From Nematopogon swammerdamellus (taxonomy: Eukaryota > Arthropoda > Insecta > Lepidoptera > Adelidae), in the NCBI GenBank assembly GCA_946902875.1, contig OX336350.1, forward strand, positions 19,830,048 through 19,894,047: a DNA stretch of 64,000 bases, in the 5' to 3' direction. The notes under the pieces were generated by a model. That model worked only from the letters and a program-made list of their open reading frames with translations. It had not been told where the DNA came from and did not search any database. Shown here piece by piece: positions 12,801 through 24,800 of this stretch (positions are counted from its first letter, which is position 1; each line of letters starts with the position of its first letter). The position numbers were made by a program, and so were the translations under genes.

Positions 12801-15800
12801 TCTCCCTGCCCATCACATATTTCCCCCCAAGTATAGTCTCGGGTTATTCAAGAGAGGCGTGAATGGGCACCTGTCAGGTCGACATAGCATTCGCAGCCCC
12901 CGCATGCGACCGAATGTCCATGGGCGTCGCTAGACACCTTATGGGTGGTACCACCGTACTGGATGTAAGATGGCCGCATAGCAATCTCGGTTATGTTCTC
13001 CTCTAGTCCATCTATAGCCAACAATTCAGGGAAGTCTCCGGTATGGCACCTACCTTCTCGGAGGTGATATTGGCTAGTCAGAGCATGTGCTTTGGCCTCT
13101 CTGACTCAGCCACCCATACCGGATTACATAAAAAAAAAAAAATGGGTGGCTCGGCGCCACATGTCGCGCTTACAATAAAAAATCTGTCAGGTGCGAGTTG
13201 TACTCGCGCACGGAGGTTTCCGTATCTATCCGCTATCAACAATATTCGCCTATCTTTTGTCTTAGAACAATGCAATGTACAAAAGCCTGTGGCGCATCTA
13301 TTATTTAGTAGCGTGACTAATAGATTTTTCGCAAGTTTGTTGTATGGGAGCCCCCTTAATTTTGAACATTTTCTTTTTATTATTATTAGTTGTTATATCC
13401 GCCATAGTAACACATATTCTGTGAAAGTTTCAACGGTCTACCTATTACGGTTCAAGAGATACAGCCCTCGGACAGACGGACGGACGAGGGACGGACGGAC
13501 GGACGGACGGACGGACGGACGGACGGACGGACGGACGGACAGACATACAGTGGAGGGCTTACAGGTCTGTTAATCAAAGCTGGCGCGTGCACAGTACTCA
13601 CACCAATGCAATTTTATGATGGTGATGCGTATGCAGTACGACGTCACCCGTGCGCTTACACACAAACACTACTTACGCAAGCGCAATATGTGACAATATG
13701 TGATAGTGTTAGTACGTGCCAGCTTTGATTAAGGCCGGCCGCATACGTTCGTTTTCCGTATTCGATTTCCGAATTCGGAATACCGACTCCTAATTTCGTG
13801 CACCTAGCGCAGACGTTCTGTTTTTCTCATTCGGAATTTTCTACTGCCAGTACGTTCAGTGACGCCTTCGTGAACGCACGACAAGATGGATGACGACGAA
13901 TCGATAGCTATTGCATACTTGCTTTCAATGAACAAGAAGAAGAGAAAGCGTCGTTATTGGGTACATCCATTGAATACTTCCAGAATTTCCGCCTCACACA
14001 TTGTTGTTTTTATGTAAACTTTGAACACACTCAATGCACAAACACGTGGACGTCCGCTAGGCACGGTGCCGGCGCGATTCTGAATCGGAATCGAACCGTC
14101 CGTGTGCGGTAGGCGTTCGCTGCGTTCCGGATGACGTCATTGGTTTTTTTTCGTGCGGTTTTCCGAACGCACGGGTTAGCTTCCGAAACGAACGCCAGGA
14201 ATGACCTTGAGAACTATTTGTATGAAATAACTGCAGTCGAGTGTCCGAATACGGAAACCGAATTCGGAAAACGAACGTATGCGGCCGGCCTAACAGACCT
14301 AAACGTCCGTACGGGATACGGAAACCTAAAAAAAAAACAAAACCAACCCGTCGTCTTCGGCGTGGGTGTAGACAGGCGCGCCCTCGGAGCCCAGCGCCGT
14401 GGAGGCGTCCGTGAGGAGTAGCGACGGCCTGGCGCCGACTACGCCGCACACGGTCCCGCTCGTCACGCAGTTGAGGAACACCTACGCACACACGCGGGGC
14501 ACACACACGTTACATACACGTTCTAACTTCTTAGTTTTTTTTTATGTAAACCGGTATGGGTGGCTTGGAGGGGCTAAAGCGCATGCTCCGACCAGCCAAT
14601 ATCACCTCCGAGAAGGTAGGTGCCATACCGGAGACTTCCCTGGATTGCTGGCTATTATACTGGACTAGAGGAGAACACAACCGAGGCTGCTATGCGGCCA
14701 TCTTACATCCAGTACGGTGGTACCAACCCAGTCGGCTACAATTTGAGCCTACCACCTAGTAAGGGGCAAGGGAAGGGACCTACAGTTTTACACCGGTTCC
14801 GAACGGTGAAGCAGCAGGTGTAGGTATGCACGTAAATTTTTTCGTCAGAAAAAACTCATTGGTACACGCCGACGGGATTCGAACCGCGGACCTGTCGCAT
14901 GAGAAGCCGATGCCCAAATCACTCGCTTTAGTACCCTAATCACGAGATTTAACCTACACCGCGTACTACACTACCACACGCTACACCGTGTTCTCCGCAT
15001 CATTTTGTACGGAGAAACGGAGCCGCGCCTCTAGTGATAGATTTGCGAACTTCGTTTCTCCATACAAAATGATGCGGAGAACACGGCGCGCCGCGGGGGC
15101 GTAGCGTAGTAGAGTGTTTTCATTTTACGAAGGCACGCGGGGTACGAGGTAGGAAGTGGTGCGAGAGTCGACCGCGCGGAGCTCAGTAGTGAACGAACTC
15201 GATGCCAGGTCGGTACACACGTTCTACACGTCTCCGCGTCGCTCCGTTGAACCGAGTCGTTCCCTACTGAGCTCCGCGCGGTCTCACACCACTTCCTACC
15301 TCATACCCCTCGTGCCTTCGTAAAATGAAAACACTACGCGGTGTAGCTTAAATCTCGTGATAAGGGTACAGGTCACACATAGGCTGCATGTTTTTACGAG
15401 ACTGCGCGAAGCAAAAAGTAAGGTTATGTTTTTTAGTTAAATAGGTATTTTAACATTCATATCACACGCTGTATCCCGACAGTCGGGGTTAGCAGAGTAA
15501 TCGCGTGTTGTGCTGCAGGTACTCTTGTAAATTACAGCACAACACCGACCACCACGTTTAGCAATGTATTAGGGCGAGATAACTACGAGTACATCAAGCA
15601 GCAAGTAAGCCACGAAGGCCCACCTGATCAACTCCTCCTCATCCTTGACCGTGCCAAGGTGAGAGGTGGGGTGGCTATCCATTCGCCCTTTAGCACGACA
15701 CCTTGTCCTTGTACCTTAGTCGGTTTTTACGACATGCACGGGGAGAGATGCAGTGGGGCTATTATTATTAACTTTTTTTTATTTTGTATTTTAAGCAGTC

Positions 15801-18800
15801 GGTTTTTTCATTTTTATAATATAAAAATGAAAAAACGATTTTATAGTCTCTGCCTGCGGCCTCGCTAGCATGGCCTAAGTGTGTCCATCCTGAATGTCCA
15901 TTCTAAATATTGGTGAAAGATTTTTTTTAAATCGGATGAGTATTTTCGGAGATTACCTCCAAACTTACAAACGGTCGACTGTTGTTAAGCACACCCGGGC
16001 GCGGTCAGTTCTTGGATGGGTGACCGCTCGACCGTTGGAGGTTCACCGTGGTTCGCATTCCAAGTAAAACTGTAGGTCCCTTCCCTTCTTACCTTACTAG
16101 GTGGTAGGGTTCATCCCGCCCGGGTTGATACCACCGCACTGAATGAAACGTCGGTCGAAACGGCTACGTAAATAATTTTTGTGTTCTCAATCGTGTCAGT
16201 TTCCAAAAACAATTTAAAATTGTGCACTTTGTCCAGAATCGAACGAATATCGATAGAATCGAGATCAATAATTCCGACACCAAGGTTCCCGCCCTCGCAT
16301 CATCCGAAAGGTCTTCAGTATTTCCTCAACCGTTAGACCACATCTTTTCCAAAATAATATTGAAGGGTTTTTGAAGCAGAGTAAATGGTATATTCATAAA
16401 ATAATTCCTCCTCCCTTTCGCTTGCACTACCCATATTCCTTTCTCTGTATTTTATTCTTCATCAAATCATCACCCAAACGTTGACTGGAAGAAATCAGTT
16501 GTAGTGATAAGTCCGCCTTTGCGCACTCCTGTATTTCTTGTTTCATGTCGTGTACTGTTCTTCCTTCAATTTGTGTGCAATAAAAAGTTTCTATTCTATT
16601 CTATTCCATTCCATTCCATTCGATTCGATTCGATTCGATACGATTCGATTCGATTCGATTCGATTCGATTCTATACGATTCGATTCGATTCGATTCGATA
16701 CGATTCGATTCGATTCGATTCGATTCGATTCGATTCTATTCGATTCCATTCCATTCCATTCCATTCCATTCCATTAAATTCTATTCCATTCAATTCCATT
16801 CCATTCTATTACACTCTATATTCTATTCTATTCTAATGGTCTCCCACCTCACAGCCGAATGGTGTGGAGTGGACCTGCAGCCGTGACCCTCGGTCTGGTG
16901 GAAGTTGGACGGCGTCCAGCAACTCTGATAGTGGTCTCAGCGGCTTCGTATCTGCGGCCAATGAAAAATCAAGGCTTTATTGTACTGGCGAATCGATTCA
17001 GATTCAGATTCAGATATTTATTTCGCCATAAAGAACACACAACAATAACAATATTTCAATGAGACATATGCATATTCAGTATGGTTCGTCATCATTTTGT
17101 TTTTGTCATGTCCCGTTCAGCAGTGCAATCTTTATAGATTCTTATGGAAGAACCGGGTAAGAAACCTTACAGAGCGTTTTTTAAATATAACTTACATACT
17201 TACTTAAATAATTTTCGACTTACATACTAAGTTTTCATTGTGTTAAATATATAACATACTAAAACTAAGCAAAAAATAAAAATATTAGGTCAAGATATAC
17301 CCATTAAAAATATAATAAAATACAAAACAAAGAACATAGGGTTCAGTCAAGTTATTAATAAAGTCTGAGTATATAGTACATATAAACAATTATATAGTAC
17401 ATAGAAACGTCGGTCGAAACGGCTATGCAAATAGTTTGTGTTTTCCGTCCAGTTTAGTGTAGCCGGCACGACCAAAGGGAAGCACTGACATGGTACCTAG
17501 TTCACCCGGTGTTATAAGTCAATGGGCGTTGTAGGTGATGTTTCCATAAAATAAAAAAAATTGTCTGTAAAGTCGGTTTACGGACGATAGTTTTACGTGA
17601 TGCTGTCATAAATTAAATCAGTTCCGGCGGATATTTACCATGTAAAATTAATTTAAGTACATGATAAAGATGTGATAATAACTAATAAAAAATATGAGAA
17701 AATAACGACTATTAATTTTTGTTCATAACGCCATCTACATGTTCAACGTTGCAACAATTACCTAACTGCTAAATCAAGTATACCGCTGGCTGAAGTATTT
17801 CATTTAATATTGACGCTAGATGTGGACGCTAGATGTCGCTCCATGAAATTCACATATGAAATTCACATACTGTTGAGAAAATTTGCAGCGATAAGTACAC
17901 GGTCGATAGCCTGCGTGGATAACACGTCTGGTCAGTGATGGTGGCAGGGACCGCGGGTTCAAGGCTCGCAAAAGACGGAGAAATATATTTTGTATTTTCT
18001 ACTATTGTATATGCCTCTCTATCGCGCTCTCGCTTGCACACACAGGTCTCCATCGCGCTCTCGCTTGCACACACAGGTTTAGATGGAATGTTACACTTCT
18101 TCGCGCGTGCAGCCGGTGTTCATCAATTTATAAGACGTGACCAAAAAGTTTGTATTACGTCGCTGCGCTCCTTTAAAGGAGCGCAGCGACGTAATACAAA
18201 CTCTTTGGACGTGACATCATCACGTCAAAAACTGGTTTGTACAGACCTACCAAGTTATCTGTGAAGTGGCAGATAAGGAACTAACAGAAGTGTCATTCGG
18301 CTGTCATATATGTCAAAGCGTGTTCAGTTCGAGTTTTCTGTCTCTATAGAGCATTTTATCATGCCGAAAGCTATTCACAGTGATGCCCGGAATTTAATCC
18401 TAAAAGTAAAATAGTTTTAGAAGAGGATCCTCGACAACAAGCGCCGATAATTCCATTTCATCAGATGTACAAAAGAATATAAGCTGCTACAGATTAGTGT
18501 TGCCAGTTGTAAACCAAATTTTTCCCACATAACAGATACATTTTAATTTGAAGTTTTGTGATTGATTGAATTTTCAGGTGTAAGTAAAGGGCTCATTTCC
18601 AAAATTGTTAAGGAAAAGAACGCTGCAGAAGAAACACATACAAAAGTCACAACAGCTGGTAAAATAAGACAAAGAAAGATGGTTTTATTCGTGTTGATTC
18701 ATTTTACCGTGAGGTCATCTGAAGAAAAGTTCATAAATTTTATTCGGTGAGAAAAGAAATACCGACCTAAAAATGGCTTCTGGATGTACTAGAAAAACAA

Positions 18801-21800
18801 GTAAAAACACGAAATAACTGCTTGGAGATCTAGATATTCGCAAGAAAAAAAGGAAAAAGAAAACACCCAAAACAATATGCCTATTGATCACGACTATCAT
18901 AATACGTGTAAACGTGTACAACTGAAATCACAGCGAAATCAAGTGATCAGATTATACCTTATTGTAAACCAGGATTTGAATAAAAACAATTATTTTTGAG
19001 TACATACTCATTTTTCACATTGAAATTGCATCCTCTATTTATTTCACTATATACGAATAAGATATTTGTTTATACCAATATTTGGTTTTTATTTATTGAC
19101 GTAACAACGTCACGTCTTATAAATTGATGAACACCGGCTGCACGCACGAAAAAGTGTCACGTTCCATCTGAACCTGTGTGTGCAAGCGAGAGCCCGTAAA
19201 AAGCGATAGAGAGGCATATATGGAGAGTAGGAAATACAAAATACATTTGTCCGTCTTTTGCGAGCCTCGAACCTGCGGTCCCTGCCACCAATATTGTGTG
19301 ACCAACCAGACGTCTTAACCACCCGGCTAAATCGATCATGTACTAGCGAAGCGAATTCGTTCAACAGTAGGTGAAGATTTCATGGCGTTCGCAGTTAGGT
19401 AGGTGTTGCAACGTTGTAGTATGCACTTTGATATGTAGATGGCGTTATATAGGATTATAAATGTAATACTTCAGCGGTAGTTTACTTGATTCGCAGTTAG
19501 GTAGGTGTTGCAACGTTGTAGTATGCGCTTTGATATGTAGATGGCGTTATGTAGGATTATTGATAAAGTAGGTAGATGTGTGTTATCTAGAAATTTACAA
19601 ACTTAAAGTTTATATTGATAATTAATATTATTAGTTTTTAAAGTACCAACCGTTCCCAGTAGTTTTACCACTTTATGACGTTATCACGTAAAACTATCGT
19701 TCGTAAACCGACTTTACAGACAACCAATTTTTTTAGCATAATATACTCACATGCATAGTTTTGATAACAAACAAGTAATAAAATCTATGGGGGAGGCGTA
19801 TGTTCAGCAGTGCACGTCTTGTGGCCGATAATTGTAGCAAAATAGCTATTCTAAATAGTAATTACGTAAAATATCTTGACTTAGGGCCCGGCCACAGTCG
19901 CGCCGCGTCGTCACCGCCATGGCGCGGTGCGGCGCCGCGCCGGCCGTGACAACACCGTACGGTAAACGGTAGTAGCAGTAAAGTTCCGGTGCAATCGTGA
20001 ATGCCGCCGTTTTATTTGATGTTACACTCTCGAACCGTTCCTCTACTAAGAATATCAATAAATCAGTATCAATATTGTTTGCACAAAGCAACATACCAAC
20101 TGAACTGTTCGATAATGAAACATCAAATAAAACGGGGACATTCACAACACTGGCAACAATGAAACGATGGCAGCGCACCACTCAGTTCACAGATAACTTG
20201 GTCGGTCTGTAAGTTTCGGGTGAGCACTCAAAACTACACGCAGAAAAAAAATCATTACGTCAACGTTTTCAATAACTTTTGCATTTGACTTTGGCATCTG
20301 TTCTTTCTCAAACGCTCTCGAATATATAAAATTTCGCATTTACCCAATCGTATTGCAATGTCAAAACCTGAATGGAAGTACTACACCGACGAAGCGCCCT
20401 ACTGGCGCTACTACGACACCCCAGACGGCCATGAAGTGATGAAGAAGACCGTGGTGGCCGCGCGGTACGGAGCTATGACCGGCTTCGGCGTGTCTGCGTT
20501 CGACTGTCTCATGTACTCGCACACCGTGGGGACAGGGAAAACTGTCGCGAGATTTCGCTACTTCATGGCGCCGCTGGCCGGCATGGGGGCAGCTTTCGCT
20601 CTGGTGGCTAATGGCGCTCAACTTGTTAGGGGGAAGGATGATATGCTGAATTATTTTGCTGGTAACACTATTGTGTTATACAATACTAGCTTTAGCAGCA
20701 GTTTAATAGCAAATACGATTTAAACCCAATATGATAATAAACGATCGCTTCTTTTATATTCTCTCTCTCCCATACTATACTTTATTTAATACTGCTGAGC
20801 CCTAAGGCTATTTAGCGTGATGGTATATACTATATAGCCTATATGTTATTCTGATGTATAAGCTATAGTCTCATCAAAATCCGTTCAGTAGTTTTTGCGT
20901 GAAAGAGGAACAAATATCCATACAGCCATCCATACATCCATACATCCATCCATCCTCACAAACTTTCGCGTTTATATTATTAGCAAAGAGATTGTATTAC
21001 GTCGCTGCGCTCCTTTATAGAGCGACCCTATGGGCACACGGCTACGAGAAAGAATGAAGCCCGCTGCGGGGTGTAGTGCGGGCAGGGGAACGACGTTCGG
21101 GTTCGGCTCCTACTCGGGCATGCGCGAACGGAAAGCGTCCAAGCGTAGAAACAATGTATCTCTTATTTTCCAAAATTTAATTTGTATTGTAAGTGAGGTT
21201 GTATGTACCTTAATATATTGAATTCTTACGGTGCTTACTTTTATTACTTTATCCTATTACTTTAAGTGAGCTAAACTTGTATGTATATATTTGTTTCTCG
21301 GAAACGGCTCTAACGATTTCGACGAAATATAATTGTATTTAGATGTAAAGGAGCGCAGCGACGTAATACAAACTCTTTGATTAAAGGGCAATTAAAGGGC
21401 AATTAATAAAGGCTAAGAACTAAATCTAAACAACTTAGGTATTCATACAAATGATTGCAATAATTAATTCCATTATATATCACTTCACTACGATACGAAA
21501 TTTAAAGTAGAAGCCACCTTGCCCTAATCGCATACTTTCTAAACTTGTGATTATTAGTAGGATTTTAACCCCCGACCCGAGGCAAACGGAGAGATGCTAT
21601 AAGTTTAGCGTGTGTGTGTGTATGGGTGTGTCTGTCTGTGGCATCGTAGCTCTTAAACGGATGGGTCGATCTGGATGCGGTTTTTTTTATTAGATAGCTG
21701 ATTTAATCGCAATGGTTAGATAGATAGAAAGATAGAAAATTCTTATTGCTCCAGTGAACATTAAACAGTAAAAATACATTAGAAAATTTACATAAGGTGC

Positions 21801-24800
21801 AAAGGCGGACTTATCCCTTACAGAGATTTCTTACAGCCAACCTTTGGATGTTTGAGATTCGATAATATAGTGAAATGTAAGTAGGTAGTAGCAAAAGAGT
21901 TGAGCGTGAGAATTGAAGATAAAATAATAATAAGAATACTTATTAACATTACATACAAGCAGAATGTTGTTTTTTCTACATGCTAGTAAAATATAAGCCA
22001 TACATGTGTTAATACATATAAATTACTAAATATATAGAATATCATTTACAAATAGATATACATACATACATACTTGTCCATCCAGGTATGAAACAAAAGT
22101 TATTTTTTGTTTTTTAGGTTTTTACTTCACATTCATGGTTCTTAGCTATGTTGGTAATAAAGTAATTATGATGCAATGAAAAAATTAATTCTCACGGATG
22201 GACCGATTTGGATGCGGTGTTTTTTAAAAGCTTGAATTACTTCAAGCTTTTAAAAAAAGTTATTAAAAAAATAAATAAAAAAATAGAAAAACACATTTCG
22301 ATGGCCCTGACAGAGGGCTCTCTGCCACAAAAATATCTGGATAGTTTGGAGAAGTTTTTAGCTAGTGGACTACATCATAACTCCGTTCATTCTACAGGTG
22401 GTTTAGCCGCTGCGCCAATTTTCGGAATGTGGCAGAATTCCAAGTTATTATGTTTCGTGGCCGCCCTCGGACTGGGCATATCGGCGATGGTCAAAAAGGC
22501 CGGCGTGGACAACGGCTGGGAGTTCTTCCCGGAGCCGCAGATGAAATACGGGAGCGCAGTCGGAGGCGTGGACTGGACCATGGCCGCTGAAGATCAGCCC
22601 AAAGGATACAGGACTAGTTATGGTGAGCGGTTCTTTTTCAGGTTAATTCGATTTAAGGGGGGGTACTAGCAGGCCTCACGCACTCTATGTACTTGCGCGC
22701 GCTAACTACCTACCGCCCAGCGGGCCGCCGGCGGTCTTTTTCAGTAAAAAATTCGTCAGCCGCGCGAAACATACCTACACGCTCGCCCACGCAACTGCGC
22801 GCAGCTGCAAAGCAATAATGCACTTTACACTCGATCGTTTAGGTAAATTTTCGCACGCAGCGATTGGCGACGTGAAGCAGTAGGCTATCAAAGCCGAAGG
22901 TATGGAACTTTTTCTATGGAGTGATTTATCTGTTACGAAGTAACTATTAAGTAATCTGTGGTACTAGGCAAAAGCACTTCGTATATCCCTAACCATACCC
23001 ATATTTCAAGTGATTGATTTAACTATAATTTATATGCCTATAGTTAGTTAAAGATTCAAGGTTTAATGTGAATACATTATTTTTTATTTAATCTTATAAA
23101 TTCCCTTAAAAATATGTGGTTGAAAAGTGGTAAAATCGTTCAAAAATGCTTTTGCTATTTCCCTCGGCATTTTTTACAAATGCATCTAATACGAAAAGTG
23201 CTTCATTGAGTTCAGAGTCAATAAAACTAAGAATCGTCTAAATAAATTCAAACGCTTACAGAATAAAGGTTTTTCACTGAACTATCTTTGAACATTCTAA
23301 ATTTTGGGCCGTTGCCGTGCGCGTACGTTTTTTGTATGGACGTACATATTTGTAACGAATCTAGCAAATGCATTTTCGAACGTTTTTACCACTTTTCACA
23401 CATTTATTTTTCAGATAATTTACAAGATTATATTACAATGATCTATCACACATTATACCTTGAATCTTTACCTAACTATAAATATATGAATTATAGTTAT
23501 ATCTATTGAAATATGGCTATAGTTAGGATAATATGATGTGATGTTTTGCCTAGTACCCTCCCTTAAGGTGCAGCGAAACTCCTCCTCCGACTCGGCTATT
23601 ACATAAATAAAGTGCACTAAGCTTATGGAGTTAAACATCTTTTAAACAAACTTCAAAATAATAATAAAAAAACTGGCCAAGTGCGAGTCGAACTTGCGCA
23701 CCGATGCTTCCGTATCGCTATGTCGTGGTCAGCGCCACTCACGCCATCTATGGATTAGTTAAAATACTTCATAATGTTTTCGGTAGATGGCGCGCATACA
23801 CTTTATGAATTTTTTACTTTTTCTTATTTTTATTATTTCTTGTTATATCGGCCATAATAAATAACACATATTCTGTGAAAATTTCAACGGGCTACCTATT
23901 ACGGTTCAAGAGATCCAGCCCTCGGACAGACGACGGACGGACGGACGGACGGACGGACGGACGGACGGACAGACAACGTAGGCTTAGTAATAGGGTCCCG
24001 TACCGCATACGGAACCCTAAAAATGAAACACAAACCGTATGCAGATGTAAATAAATAGCTGTGAGATTCACTATACTCGTGCGGTGGCTGATACGTCGCG
24101 CCGACGATGAACGTTTGCGCGAAAATCACACTATATACTACTCTACTCGTATGTATTAAATTTCTCGTGTTGGAAAGATGGAATTTATTTTTTCACAGAA
24201 TATGTGTTATTAGAAGAAATCAAAAAGTGTATGCGCGCGCGCCATCTACCGAATAGAGCATGAAGCATTTTAACTAATCATGACTTTTAACTAATATGAA
24301 GCATTGCATAAGACGCCATAGATGGCGTAAGTAGCGCTAACCACTAGTAGACATGGCGATACGGAACCCTCGGTACGCGAGTTCGACTCGCACTTGGCCG
24401 TTTTTTTTCACTTTTCATGCAATCATCAATGCTCGGGTAGCACGGTTTGAGTCTTGCTTCCGCCTTAAACTAACCGGCCGGATGGTGATCGGATCTGGAA
24501 TCGCTATTACTATAATGTCCGTCGCGTACACTGCTCCCTCCCATAATTTGCACAGTTCGAATTGGGACCGAATCGAGTACGCCTATAGGATGTTTCAGGA
24601 TAGGGTTTCGTAACTTCAGGGTTCGAAAGGGGTTCACATTTGAAAACGAAAAGCACTGAAACTTTTTCCCAGATTCGGTCATTTTATAGTATTTTTTGGT
24701 GAAAATCGTTTCATCGACATTTGGTGGACGGTTAACATCCGCCTTTATTAAATAAAAATAAAATGACTAAATTGCTATTTTTAACTAGTAGAGTTGTACT

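Larger units (their letters stand above)
17561..19723 (+). mobile_element. DNA transposon with long inverted ends
   Basis: 2163 bp. TTGTCTGTAAAGTCGGTTTA at the left is inverted at the right; a second inverted block (GACCGCGGGTTC...AAGACGTGAC, 17940-18140 versus 19085-19290) extends the arms to hundreds of bp. The middle has transposase remnants. Superfamily unsure (Tc1/mariner-like HTH). Confidence 0.75.

Noticed and set aside
16504..16836. Frames of (FDSIR)n type
   Set aside because: Pentanucleotide microsatellite translated.
21030..21221. Plus-strand frame with GRGTTFGFGSYSG, first considered as an exon
   Set aside because: It lies inside the CAAAGAG MITE; the missing Tysnd1 exon was found at 16848-16951 with matching phases.
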